A DNA stretch of 64,000 bases from assembly GCA_902826485.1 (NCBI GenBank), contig CADEEZ010000003.1:153747-217746 (forward strand), read 5' to 3'. Origin of the DNA: an uncultured Gammaproteobacteria bacterium. GTDB lineage: Bacteria; Pseudomonadota; Gammaproteobacteria; Berkiellales; Berkiellaceae. A program made the position numbers and the translations under genes. Under the pieces are notes generated by a model. The model was not told the origin of the DNA and did not search any database. It was given only the letters and a program-made list of their open reading frames with translations. Positions 53,804 through 63,139 of the stretch are shown one piece after another. Position 1 is the stretch's first letter, and each line of letters opens with the position of its first letter.

Positions 53804-54859
53804 TCAATCTTTTATTTTTAAACTGTTCATCTCTATTACAAATCGATATTTAACCTGAGATTTCACGGCTTTATCAAAAGCCTCGTTTATTTTTTGAATG
53901 GGGATAAGTTCTATATCTGAAGTAATATTATGTTTAGCACAAAAATCTAACATTTCTTGTGTTTCTTTTAACCCACCAATTAATGAACCTGCTAGATTTC
54001 GCCTTTTCATAATTAAAGCATGTGATTCTAGATTGAGTGAATCAGGAGAAACCCCTAACATCACCATGGTGCCCTCGCGTTTAAGCAAGCTTAAATAATC
54101 CGTGAGGAGAATTTGAGCAGAAACTGTATTAATAATTAAATCGAGAAGGCCCGTTTGTTTTTTCATTTCTTCTTTATCCGAAGAAATAACAACTGTTTTT
54201 GCCCCCATTTTTAAGGCATCTTCTTTTTTATTTTTAGACGTCGTAAATAAAATCACCTCTGCACCCATTGCAGCGGCTATTTTAACTGCCATATGACCTA
54301 AGCCACCTAAACCAATTACCCCAACTTTCATACCTGATTTAACTTTCCAATGTTTGAGTGGAGAATAGGTTGTAATGCCCGCACATAATAAAGGCGCCGT
54401 TTTTGATAAATCTAGGTTAGTGGGAATAGATAAGACAAAGGCTTCATCTACAACAATATGACTTGAATAGCCACCAAAAGTGGGGGTTTTACCATCTCGC
54501 TCGATGCCATTATAAGTTCCCACAAAGCCATTTTCACAATACTGTTCTAAGTTCTCGTGGCATGATGTACAGGCACGACATGAATCTACTAAACAACCTA
54601 CCCCTACATTTTGTCCAACCTTAAAGTGTGTGACCTTGGGCCCTGTTTGTATCACTTTTCCTACGATTTCATGACCAGGCACCATGGGGAACAACCCTCC
54701 ACCCCATTCATCACGTGCCTGATGTATATCGGAATGACATACACCACAGTACAAAATTTCAATCACCACATCTTTTTCTCGGGGTTCCCGTCTTTCGAAC
54801 TGAAATGGCGCGAGGGGGGCTTTTGCTTTACTGGCTGCATATCCATTCACTTTCATCAT
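53804..54859 (-). CDS. zinc-dependent NADP alcohol dehydrogenase (YahK/CAD type)
   Basis: A 351-residue medium-chain dehydrogenase. Catalytic zinc ligands are in YCGVCHSDIH and VPGHEIVG. Structural-zinc cysteines are in CRACTSCHENLEQYCEN. The nucleotide motif is GLGGLGHMAVKIA. The close likeness to YahK and cinnamyl-alcohol-type enzymes suggests broad NADPH-dependent aldehyde reduction. A second ATG follows the first (MMKVNG). Confidence 0.92.
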   Translation of the reverse strand: MMKVNGYAASKAKAPLAPFQFERREPREKDVVIEILYCGVCHSDIHQARDEWGGGLFPMVPGHEIVGKVIQTGPKVTHFKVGQNVGVGCLVDSCRACTSCHENLEQYCENGFVGTYNGIERDGKTPTFGGYSSHIVVDEAFVLSIPTNLDLSKTAPLLCAGITTYSPLKHWKVKSGMKVGVIGLGGLGHMAVKIAAAMGAEVILFTTSKNKKEDALKMGAKTVVISSDKEEMKKQTGLLDLIINTVSAQILLTDYLSLLKREGTMVMLGVSPDSLNLESHALIMKRRNLAGSLIGGLKETQEMLDFCAKHNITSDIELIPIQKINEAFDKAVKSQVKYRFVIEMNSLKIKD

Positions 54860-55017
54860 ACACCTACTGATTATTTAATTTCGTTCAAGACTATAGAGTA
54901 TGACTACTAAATTAAACTTAAGTTCCATAAAATATTTATTAATTTTCCTCTGTATTTATAGACTTCTGAGCTGAGATATCTAAGAATATAAATGAACGAT
55001 TCATAAGAGGTTTCGTC

Positions 55018-55827
55018 ATGAAAATCTGGACAGTTGACGCGTTCACCAATAAACCCTTTCAAGGCAACCCTGCTGGTGTTGTGATCGTAGATGGTTTTCC
55101 CTCGGATCAAGAACTTCAATCCATCGCAAATGAAATTCATCTTTCAGAAACAGCCTTTTTAAAAAAATTAGGTCCTGACAGCTATCATTTACGGTGGTTT
55201 ACACCCGCAGTAGAAGTTAAATTGTGCGGGCATGCAACTTTAGCTGCAGCACATATCTTATTTGAACAAAATTTGATTCAGGGTGATTACATTACTTTCG
55301 AAACGCTCAGTGGTTTTCTCACTGTCACTCAAGGTTCCAGATGTTTAGTGATGGATTTTCCTTTGCAACCCGTGACACACGAATTACCCCTCACTTCACT
55401 ACACACCATTTTTGGACATAATATTATTCATGCCGCTCATGCACTCGATGATTATATTATTGAATTTGATACTGAAGAAGCCGTTAGAAAATTTAAGCCC
55501 GATTTCACGAAAATTGCCGCCCTACCTTGCCGCGGGGTGATTATCACTGCGAAAGCTAAACCCCCTTACGATTTTATTTCTCGCTTTTTTGGCCCCAATG
55601 TTGGGGTAAATGAAGATCCGGTCACCGGTTCTGCGCATTGTAAACTAGCAGATTACTGGCAAAAAAAATTAAATAAAACAGAATTTAATGCCTATCAAGC
55701 TTCTGCCCGCGGAGGTGAAATGCAATTAAGCATTCAGAAGGATCCTCTCAATGATCTACCGAGAGTAAAAATTAAAGGACAAGCAAGAACTATGTTAACA
55801 GGAGCACTAAACTTAGAAAAATTTTAA
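55018..55827 (+). CDS. PhzF-family isomerase/epimerase-like protein
   Basis: A 269-residue protein with two halves of the diaminopimelate-epimerase fold. It begins KIWTVDAFTNKPFQGNPAGV. The catalytic glutamate is E44 in IHLSETAFL, and GVNEDPVTGSAHCKLADYW marks the second half. Family members isomerise phenazine precursors or act on unknown small molecules. No phenazine genes are nearby, so the substrate is unknown. GAGGTTTC precedes the start codon. Confidence 0.9.
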   Translation: MKIWTVDAFTNKPFQGNPAGVVIVDGFPSDQELQSIANEIHLSETAFLKKLGPDSYHLRWFTPAVEVKLCGHATLAAAHILFEQNLIQGDYITFETLSGFLTVTQGSRCLVMDFPLQPVTHELPLTSLHTIFGHNIIHAAHALDDYIIEFDTEEAVRKFKPDFTKIAALPCRGVIITAKAKPPYDFISRFFGPNVGVNEDPVTGSAHCKLADYWQKKLNKTEFNAYQASARGGEMQLSIQKDPLNDLPRVKIKGQARTMLTGALNLEKF

Positions 55828-55997
55828 GCGATATTTTTTTGTTATCCCAATGTATTTTTAAGCTCCTAATAAAAACCATTCATTAAATATTTATCTTACT
55901 AACCAGGAGTAAGATTACTTTGCTGCTTGGCTTTTTCTGCCTCATTATTGTTAAATAGTTCCAGGGATTAGATAAGTATATTTATAAGGAAAGTAAA

Positions 55998-56591
55998 ATG
56001 GTCGGATTAATACAAAAATTATTTATGGATATGGTCTGGAGCATTGGAGGCGATGAAGCGGTTAACAAAATTAAGCAAGCGGCTAATCTCCCTTTAGATC
56101 ACACCTATCAAATTTGTGACGTCTACCCCGATGATGAATGGCAACGCGTGCTTGCTGCAGGCTTAGAACTGTTAAATATTACCCCTGAACAAGCGGATGA
56201 AGTTTATGCTGATTATTTTTTAAATGATGCCATTAAAAGATTTCCCACTTGGTTTGCTATGGCTAAAACTTCTTACGATTTCTTAGTTATTCAACCAACA
56301 ATTCATAATTGTTTTGCGACAAGTGTTATTGAACAAAAAGACAGAAATGCCATTAATGATAAATTTGTCGTGGATAAATTTCCTGAAACGCCAAATAAAT
56401 TAGTCACGCATTATCGTTCTCAAAATCATCATTGTGGCCTTTACAAATCACTCGCAAAATGCGTTTTAAAACACTATAAAGATGAAGCACACATCGAAGA
56501 AAAGCAATGTCTAAAGCTTGGTGGCACAGAATGTGAAATTCATATTCAGTGGTCGAAGTTAGGAGAATCAAGTTATGCAACCGAAAAATGA
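55998..56591 (+). CDS. H-NOX (haem nitric oxide/oxygen binding) protein
   Basis: A 197-residue stand-alone H-NOX domain. The expected proximal haem ligand is H103 in QPTIHNCF, the same position as in characterised bacterial H-NOX proteins. The haem-propionate motif Y-x-S-x-R appears as Y139-R-S141-Q-N143, so the arginine is replaced by asparagine. The C-terminal cysteines (C171, C179) match the zinc/redox cysteine region of the family in part. The gene overlaps the following histidine kinase gene by 17 bases. This is the usual arrangement for NO-regulated kinases. An AAGGAAAG ribosome site is present. Confidence 0.85.
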   Translation: MVGLIQKLFMDMVWSIGGDEAVNKIKQAANLPLDHTYQICDVYPDDEWQRVLAAGLELLNITPEQADEVYADYFLNDAIKRFPTWFAMAKTSYDFLVIQPTIHNCFATSVIEQKDRNAINDKFVVDKFPETPNKLVTHYRSQNHHCGLYKSLAKCVLKHYKDEAHIEEKQCLKLGGTECEIHIQWSKLGESSYATEK

Positions 56592-58917
56592 TATGCCAAA
56601 TAATGACGATTTATTGGCCTATCAAAACATCATTGAAAGCATCTCCGATCAGCTGTGCAACGCCGTTAATGGCGATTTTAACTTTTCAGTTAAAATTGGC
56701 ATTATAGATGAAACACTGCAAAAATTTACGATGCTTATTAACTTTGTTATTGATACAGCAAGACGCTCTTTACTCGCTGTAGAAGATAAAAATAAAAAGT
56801 TAACCGAATTAGATAGGCTTAAATCAGATTTTCTTGCTACTGTCAGCCATGAACTTCGGACCCCCTTAACCCTTATTTTGGGTCCTCTTGAAACCATTTT
56901 ATGTGATGCCGATGCTATTCCAAATGAACATAGAGATAATTTAAAACGCGTACAAAGAAATGCGCAACGACTTTACATGTTGGTCAATGATGTTCTTGAT
57001 TTTTCAAAGCTGGATGCAGGTAAATTTGTTGTACATGCCGAACCCACCGATTTAAACAAACAACTTAGTCAAATTGTGTTTGATGCACAAGGATTAGCTC
57101 AGAAACGCAAAATTACGCTTGAATTTATTGACTGCCCTTCTTTGCCTTTCATGTTATTAGATCGAAAAATGATCGAAAAAATTGCGATGAATTTAATTAG
57201 CAATGCCTTAAAATTTACGAATGAAGATGGAAAAGTAAGTGTACTTCTTCATAAAAAAGATGAGCATGTACAATTAATTGTTACGGATACTGGCATTGGT
57301 ATTCCCGCCGCGCAGATCGAACACTTATTTGAACGGTTCCACCAGATCGATTCCTCAAATACGCGAGCGTATGAAGGATCGGGAATAGGACTTGCTATTG
57401 CTAAACAATTTACAAATCTGTTAGACGGTTATATCGACATTAAGAGTGAAGTAGGAAAAGGGACGGAATTTACAGTTAGTTTGCCAATAAAGCTGCCTTC
57501 TTCTCAAGAAAAAGCCGCTCTGGAAAGCAATCAACACAGACTCTCCGAGCAGACTGTAAAATCCATTAATACGCCTCTTTCTGTTTTAATCCCTGATGAT
57601 AAACAAGTAAAAAAACCTAAAATAGAAGGCGTATCAGAAAATACAACCGACAAATTACCTCTCATTCTTGTTGTTGATGATAATGATGATATGCGATCTT
57701 ATATCGTGTATTTGTTGAAAAGTTCTTATTTGATCATTACGGCTAAAAATGGTGAAGAAGCACTTGCTTCAGCACGTAAATATCATCCTCAAGTTATTCT
57801 TTCAGATGTCATGATGCCTATCATGGATGGTTACCAATTAACCAAAGCCATCAAAGCCGACCCCAACATAAAACATACTCCTGTGATTCTGATTACCGCT
57901 AATTCCGGTAATGATGCTGCTATCACAAATAGTCTTAGCATTGGGGCAGACGATTATTTATCTAAACCTTTTTCTGTGGAAGAGCTCACCGCAAGAGTGG
58001 GTGCGGCATTAAGAGCTTACCGAGATTACTGTAAATTAATCACTTTAAATAATGAAATTGAACAGACCAATACAAAATTGACGCATGCTTATAAAGAATT
58101 GGAAGAAGCACATGCCTCACTTAAAAATTCTCAAACGCAATTGGTCCAACAATCTACTCTTACCTCGATTGGGCAATTGGCTGCTGGCGTGGCGCATGAA
58201 ATTAATACGCCTATTCAGTATGTAGGCGATAATACGCTCTTCCTTCAAAGTTCTTTCGTAAAATTAATAGAGTATCTGAAAAATGATCCTGCTGCTATTA
58301 ATCAAGGCGCAGATAAGGATAAAGTTGATCTTAATTATTTATATCAAGAAATCCCCTTAGCAATTCAACAATCTCTAGAAGGGATAAATCGAGTATCGGA
58401 AATTGTAAAAGCGATGAAAGAATTTTCTCATCCTTCTGCTAATCAGAAAACCCCTACTGATTTGAATCGGGCGTTACAAACAACGATAGCCGTTTCGAAG
58501 AACGAATGGAAATATGTTGCAGACGTTGAAAGCCACTTTGATCCCGAATTGCCTCTCACTACTTGTCTTCCTAATGAAATGAATCAAGTCTTTTTAAATC
58601 TTATCATCAATGCAGCCCATGCTATTGAGCTGAAAGTGAGTAAGACAGGACAAGGAAAAGGGAAAATAAAAATTCGTACTAAAAAAGATGGAAACTATGC
58701 AGAAATTAGAATTAGCGATACGGGAATTGGCATTCCAGAAGAAATACAAACTAGAATTTTTGATCCTTTTTTTACAACTAAAGAGGTTGGAAAAGGAACG
58801 GGACAAGGTCTAGCAATTGCTCGTTCAATTACGTGTGAAAAACATAATGGTCAATTAACTTTTGACACAACAATGGGAGAAGGGTCTACATTTATTTTAC
58901 GCATTCCCATTAGCTAA
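56575..58917 (+). CDS. hybrid sensor histidine kinase with two kinase cores (HK-REC-HK)
   Basis: A 780-residue soluble protein. The first kinase has a HisKA site H92 in VSHELRTPL and an HATPase with NLISNALKF, DTGIGIP and GSGIGLAIAK. The receiver domain has VVDDND, phospho-acceptor D411 in LSDVMMP and K in LSKPF. A coiled coil (about 495-530) follows, then a second kinase with H541 in VAHEINTPI and an HATPase with NLIINAAHAIE, DTGIGIP and GTGQGLAIA. No membrane segment or sensor domain is present, so input probably comes from the overlapping H-NOX protein. AGGAG lies nine bases before the start. Confidence 0.93.
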   Translation: MQPKNDMPNNDDLLAYQNIIESISDQLCNAVNGDFNFSVKIGIIDETLQKFTMLINFVIDTARRSLLAVEDKNKKLTELDRLKSDFLATVSHELRTPLTLILGPLETILCDADAIPNEHRDNLKRVQRNAQRLYMLVNDVLDFSKLDAGKFVVHAEPTDLNKQLSQIVFDAQGLAQKRKITLEFIDCPSLPFMLLDRKMIEKIAMNLISNALKFTNEDGKVSVLLHKKDEHVQLIVTDTGIGIPAAQIEHLFERFHQIDSSNTRAYEGSGIGLAIAKQFTNLLDGYIDIKSEVGKGTEFTVSLPIKLPSSQEKAALESNQHRLSEQTVKSINTPLSVLIPDDKQVKKPKIEGVSENTTDKLPLILVVDDNDDMRSYIVYLLKSSYLIITAKNGEEALASARKYHPQVILSDVMMPIMDGYQLTKAIKADPNIKHTPVILITANSGNDAAITNSLSIGADDYLSKPFSVEELTARVGAALRAYRDYCKLITLNNEIEQTNTKLTHAYKELEEAHASLKNSQTQLVQQSTLTSIGQLAAGVAHEINTPIQYVGDNTLFLQSSFVKLIEYLKNDPAAINQGADKDKVDLNYLYQEIPLAIQQSLEGINRVSEIVKAMKEFSHPSANQKTPTDLNRALQTTIAVSKNEWKYVADVESHFDPELPLTTCLPNEMNQVFLNLIINAAHAIELKVSKTGQGKGKIKIRTKKDGNYAEIRISDTGIGIPEEIQTRIFDPFFTTKEVGKGTGQGLAIARSITCEKHNGQLTFDTTMGEGSTFILRIPIS

Positions 58918-60071
58918 TATTTGGGAATCGTGATTTTAATGGGTTCTTTAATACCCACTTGCTTGGCAATATTTAAAATTCGTTCTAATAGTGCGGGTGT
59001 AATAATCATTCCTTTACGGGCCAATAGTACATTTTTCTTCGAATAAAGGTCACTTGCTAAAATCATGCCCGCATGTAACGAAAAAATAGAGATGTCCTTT
59101 TTATCATTATCTTTTGTCTCTCCGATAAACTGAGTAACAAATTTCTTCAACAGCTCTTCATCATACCAGCCCTTACGGGTTAACATGGTATCAAAAATGT
59201 CTGTGCGACTTTGACCTTTCATTTCCAATCTGTCATAGTCCATCAATAATTTTAGCATTCTTGAGCCTAAGGGAATTGCTTCACCTTTAATGTTGTCATT
59301 TGGTATCCCTGTTCCATCGTAATGTTTTTCTTGATAAAGAATTATTTTTCTCGCTACCTCCAATCGGGGTATATGAGACAATAATTTTTCCCCAATTTCC
59401 GGCAACCGCGCAATCATTTCTTTTTCAGCTGTATCTAATGGGATTTCTTGTCTTAATTTTTGAATTGTTTCATCTGGAAGTGTTATCACACCAATATGCG
59501 ATAACATGGCCGCCACTTCAATTGGCCACTTTTCTTGTACATTCAATTGTATAAGAAAATTATTCAAATTAGATTTTACCCGATTAACCATAGAAAACAG
59601 ATCTGGACTTGCTAAGGATAAAATGTCAATAAGCGTCTTTATGCTTCCTTGAAGTGTTTGCTCTAATAAAATTTTCTCAGCCACCATGAGATTATATTGT
59701 TCTTCTGCTGCTCGAAGAGTTGTTAACAAACTTTCTGGAAGGCAAGGTTTTGTCAAAAAGCGAAAAATATGCCCCTCGTTGACGGCAGAAATAGCAGAAT
59801 CGAGATCGGCCTGTCCTGTCAATAATATTCTGACAGATCCAGAACTGAATTGGTGAATTTTCCTCAAGAAAGTAACCCCATCCATACCTGGCATTTTTAA
59901 ATCAGACATCACAACAGGAAATGGCCCGGCTTCTTGAAAAGCCTTTAGTCCTGCTTCTCCCCCTACTGCCGTGGTGACATTAAAATTAACGTTTAATTGC
60001 CTCACTAATCCAGATAGCAAATTGGGTTCATCATCCACACAAAGAATGCGTGTTTTATTGACTTCATTCAT
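58914..60071 (-). CDS. response regulator with degenerate HD-GYP domain
   Basis: A 385-residue protein. The receiver domain has D57 in MSDLKMPGMDG, and LTKPC supplies the lysine. The output domain follows the HD-GYP plan, but key residues are changed. The usual HDIGK appears as SHIGV, the HHE motif as YQEKHYDGTG, and GYP as GIP. It probably lacks cyclic-di-GMP phosphodiesterase activity. In NO-signalling systems of other gammaproteobacteria a degenerate HD-GYP regulator (HnoD) acts as a regulator of a true phosphodiesterase. The position next to an H-NOX/kinase pair suggests a related role. It overlaps the kinase gene by four bases, tail-to-tail. Confidence 0.88.
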   Translation of the reverse strand: MNEVNKTRILCVDDEPNLLSGLVRQLNVNFNVTTAVGGEAGLKAFQEAGPFPVVMSDLKMPGMDGVTFLRKIHQFSSGSVRILLTGQADLDSAISAVNEGHIFRFLTKPCLPESLLTTLRAAEEQYNLMVAEKILLEQTLQGSIKTLIDILSLASPDLFSMVNRVKSNLNNFLIQLNVQEKWPIEVAAMLSHIGVITLPDETIQKLRQEIPLDTAEKEMIARLPEIGEKLLSHIPRLEVARKIILYQEKHYDGTGIPNDNIKGEAIPLGSRMLKLLMDYDRLEMKGQSRTDIFDTMLTRKGWYDEELLKKFVTQFIGETKDNDKKDISIFSLHAGMILASDLYSKKNVLLARKGMIITPALLERILNIAKQVGIKEPIKITIPKY

Positions 60072-60081
60072 TTTACATTTC

Positions 60082-61266
60082 CTAGCTATTTATTTGTAAT
60101 TTAGAACACACCATTTTTTGCCATTTGAGCAAATGATCCTGAACGCCCAGACTTTTCAAATAGTTCATATCCACTGTTCTTTCACTTTCCTCTTTTTGTA
60201 CTAGACAATTTGTAATATAAATAGCATCCAACACAGAAAATTCAGTATGCTGAACTCTTGTTGGATCATGATGATATGCAACCGCTTCTACAATGGAAGA
60301 AGGAAGCCCCCAAATAGCCAAAAGATAGGCCCCAATCTCAGCATGGGTAACACCGAGTATTTCTTTTTCAACAACATGAAATTCATCCCCTGTTTCTCTT
60401 GCTCTATTCGATATTTTGGCATATTCATTCGGAAGGTAGGCAATGAGAATTAACTTGCCTATATCATGGAGCATACCAGCCAAAAATGCATCCTCTGCCA
60501 TATTTTTATCAGTCAACATATTCTTTGCAATGTTTGCACATAATACAGAATGCACTTGTAATTCTTCTAATAAACGTCGAGAAGAAAATGATTTGTTTTC
60601 AAAAGAATGAAATATCCCCGCTGAAAGGGTTAAACTTTTTAATGTGGTGAGGCCAATATATTGCACTGCTTGAGAAATGTCTGTAATTCGTCGTGGCAGT
60701 GCAAAAAAAGCAGAATTAACAAGCTGAATAACTTTAGCACTCACCGCCAAATCATTTTCAATAATTGTGCTGATGTCTTTAATGCTAATATTGGGTTTAC
60801 TGATGTTGTTTATTAACTCTTGATAAGCTTTAGGCAAGGAAGGCAGTTGGCCAATTTCTCCCACTATATCTTTTATTGATTGGTTTTGAAGTGTATCCTG
60901 AATTGACAATGTTCTTTCAATTATTTGAGCCAAATATTTTGAATCACAAGGTTTAGAGAGAAATTGATGCGCTACATGAACCGTTCGCATCGCCAGTTCT
61001 TGTTCTGTTTGTCCAGATAAAATAATACGTATCACATCAGGATATAAATTCTGGACTTTCTGCAGAAGCTCCGCACCATCCATATGTGGCATACGCATGT
61101 CAGAAATAATAACATCGTATTTTCTTTTTGATAGGGCATTTAAAGCCTCTTCACCGCTGTTAGAAAATTCCATTTCCCATTCATCTTTTTTATCATAAAA
61201 TGAGCGACGAAATCCCGATAGGATGCGTTCTTCATCATCCACAAAAAGAATAGTTCTGCGACCCAC
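60082..61266 (-). CDS. response regulator with HDOD domain
   Basis: A 394-residue protein. The receiver domain has D56 in ISDMRMPHMDG and LSKPC. The output domain (about residues 135-340) is an HDOD domain with LPSLPKAYQEL at its start and MLHDIGKLILIAYLP inside. HDOD proteins are signalling scaffolds, often without enzyme activity. The start is a GTG at 61266, with AAGG very close, so it is uncertain. It lies 10 bases upstream of the degenerate HD-GYP regulator on the same strand. Both may take phosphate from the double kinase. Confidence 0.9.
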   Translation of the reverse strand: MGRRTILFVDDEERILSGFRRSFYDKKDEWEMEFSNSGEEALNALSKRKYDVIISDMRMPHMDGAELLQKVQNLYPDVIRIILSGQTEQELAMRTVHVAHQFLSKPCDSKYLAQIIERTLSIQDTLQNQSIKDIVGEIGQLPSLPKAYQELINNISKPNISIKDISTIIENDLAVSAKVIQLVNSAFFALPRRITDISQAVQYIGLTTLKSLTLSAGIFHSFENKSFSSRRLLEELQVHSVLCANIAKNMLTDKNMAEDAFLAGMLHDIGKLILIAYLPNEYAKISNRARETGDEFHVVEKEILGVTHAEIGAYLLAIWGLPSSIVEAVAYHHDPTRVQHTEFSVLDAIYITNCLVQKEESERTVDMNYLKSLGVQDHLLKWQKMVCSKLQINS

Positions 61267-61495
61267 CTTATTGTACCCTTACATTTCCAATTTGCTTTAT
61301 TAGAAGAATATCGGCAAAGCATGTTTAACCAACACCGAATATTTTTTTGGTATTGGCCTTTTATCCCCTGGAAATTATAATAGTAATGGTATAAATACAT
61401 AAGTTAATTAACTTACATGTTAATCCCTTTTTTAATAAAAACCACCTTGACTCTATAGTTACTATATATCTTATCTTCAATCATAAGGAGATTAC

Positions 61496-62446
61496 ATGAT
61501 GAGCCAATGGTACGTAAAAGACTTGAGCAATTTAACCGGCGTTTCGGTGCAAACTTTGCACCATTATGATCGCATTGATTTGCTTAACCCCTCTCTCAGG
61601 CTTGCCAACGGTTATCGTCTGTACTCTGAAAAAGATTTATTAAAACTACAACAAATTATTGCTTTAAAGTTTTTTGGATTTGAATTAGCTCAAATTAAAT
61701 CGTTGCTGGCAGGAAAAGTGGATATATTGGAAAATTTAAGTCTCCAAGCACAATTTCTAGAAACCAAGGCACAAACCTTATTTGACGCTAGCCAAACCTT
61801 AAAAAATATTACGGTTGATTGTGGGGTTGATAAATCTATTCCTTGGGAAAAAATAATTAAATTGATTGAGGTATATCGTATGACACAACAACTAGAACAT
61901 TCTTGGGTTAAAGAAATCTTTACACAAGAAGAATTAAAACAATATGCAGCATTTGAAACTGAGCTAAAATCTCGTTCAACCCCAGAGCAAAAAGCAGCAT
62001 TTGAACAAAAATGGTTCAATTTAGTTCAGGAGGTTAAAGAACATCTCAAAGAAGACCCCAAATCAGAAATTGGTATTACTTTAGGTAAAAAATTTATGGA
62101 TTGGGTAAACAACCTTTATGGTAAAAAATATGCTCACTTACGGACCAAAAAATTTGAACGCGGTTTTGGTGAAGGTAAAGGTCTTGAAGAAACAGGTTTA
62201 ACACCTGAAATCGTTTCTTGGTTAGAAATAGCAATGGATGCATATTTTCGACAACGCATATTTCAGATTCTTGACCAAGTAGGCAAAATTCCTGAATCTG
62301 AAGTCTTAGCACTTTGGCATGAAGTGCTAATCGAAATTCACGGAGACGATCATAAACAAAACGAATCAGTTGTGATAGCTGCCATGAATGACAATAAAGT
62401 TAGTGAGGAGGCAAAAAAGTGGTTAGCCAAAATCTCTAAATCGTAA
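61496..62446 (+). CDS. MerR-family regulator with TipAS-like domain
   Basis: A 316-residue protein. The MerR winged-helix DNA-binding domain covers residues 1-75 (LTGVSVQTLHHYDRIDLLNP, NGYRLYSEKDL). A coiled-coil dimerisation helix follows. The C-terminal TipAS-like domain (about 190-315) contains WVNNLYGKKYAHLRT-like helices. TipAS domains bind thiopeptide-type antibiotics in actinomycetes, and the ligand here is unknown. It reads toward the GyrI-like gene, so the two may form a multidrug-response pair. TAAGGAG precedes the start by 8 bases. Confidence 0.88.
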   Translation: MMSQWYVKDLSNLTGVSVQTLHHYDRIDLLNPSLRLANGYRLYSEKDLLKLQQIIALKFFGFELAQIKSLLAGKVDILENLSLQAQFLETKAQTLFDASQTLKNITVDCGVDKSIPWEKIIKLIEVYRMTQQLEHSWVKEIFTQEELKQYAAFETELKSRSTPEQKAAFEQKWFNLVQEVKEHLKEDPKSEIGITLGKKFMDWVNNLYGKKYAHLRTKKFERGFGEGKGLEETGLTPEIVSWLEIAMDAYFRQRIFQILDQVGKIPESEVLALWHEVLIEIHGDDHKQNESVVIAAMNDNKVSEEAKKWLAKISKS

Positions 62447-62510
62447 TCAAAGGCTTGCTCTTGGATGGTTGAATAAAATGGGTTAACATGCATATTATAT
62501 TAAATTTTTA

Positions 62511-63017
62511 ATGGATTTAAATAATATGCAAAAAATAATCACTGAACTGCCAACCATTAAATTGGTTGGCATTACAACCAGAACGAATAATAAACAACTA
62601 TTCGAGAGCGACCCTGCTACCAATAAAGTTGCCGCTACAGTGCAAAAATATTTTCATGGCGCTTTGTCCGACAAAATTCCACATCGAAAAAACCCTGGTG
62701 TAACTTACTGTGTTTACACAGAATACGAAACCGATCACAATGGCGATTTTACTTATTTCATAGGCGAACAAGTGTCTACTTTTGATCATTTACCAGAAGG
62801 GTTTATTTCTTTAACCATTCCTGCTCAAACTTATGCCAAATTTACCAATGGCCCTGCTCCCATGCCGATGGTGTGTATCGATATGTGGCAAAAAATTTGG
62901 AAAATGGACAACAGCCAACTCGGTGGCACTCGAGGTTATCGTGCTGATTTTGAATTATATGATGAACGGGCGAGTGATCATAATAAGGTCACGCTGGATT
63001 TGTTTATTGGTATTTGA
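62511..63017 (+). CDS. GyrI-like small-molecule-binding domain protein
   Basis: A 168-residue stand-alone domain of the GyrI-like / effector-binding (AraC-type) family. Typical stretches are KLVGITTRT, YCVYTEYETDHNGDFTYFIG, IPAQTYAKF and the C-terminal DFELYDERA. No DNA-binding part is present. Such domains bind small hydrophobic cations or drugs. The ATG at 62526 is an alternative start. It follows the MerR/TipAS regulator by 64 bases on the same strand. Confidence 0.88.
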   Translation: MDLNNMQKIITELPTIKLVGITTRTNNKQLFESDPATNKVAATVQKYFHGALSDKIPHRKNPGVTYCVYTEYETDHNGDFTYFIGEQVSTFDHLPEGFISLTIPAQTYAKFTNGPAPMPMVCIDMWQKIWKMDNSQLGGTRGYRADFELYDERASDHNKVTLDLFIGI

Positions 63018-63083
63018 TGCATCTCACTGCTTATCCTCGAGTGGCATTAGTTTAATGCATAAGTTTATTTTTCTACGATAGAT

Positions 63084-63108
63084 AAAAACCCTCAGCCCTT
63101 ACGGGCTG
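63084..63108 (-). terminator. intrinsic terminator after the ABC-F gene
   Basis: On the minus strand CAGCCC-GTAA-GGGCTG is followed by AGGG and five T residues, ending at 63084. A second hairpin (GTCCCT / AGGGAC, near 63109-63124) lies beside it. Confidence 0.7.
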
Positions 63109-63139
63109 GTCCCTTAAAAGGGACAAAAAAACCTCTGAT

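Noticed and set aside
54907..55140. 77-codon minus-strand frame over the PhzF start
   Set aside because: It overlaps the conserved PhzF N-terminus and reads as an antisense shadow without a ribosome site.
56575..58917. Double kinase as an artefactual fusion of two genes
   Set aside because: The frame is continuous with no stop or internal ribosome site between the receiver and the second kinase, and a coiled coil links them smoothly.
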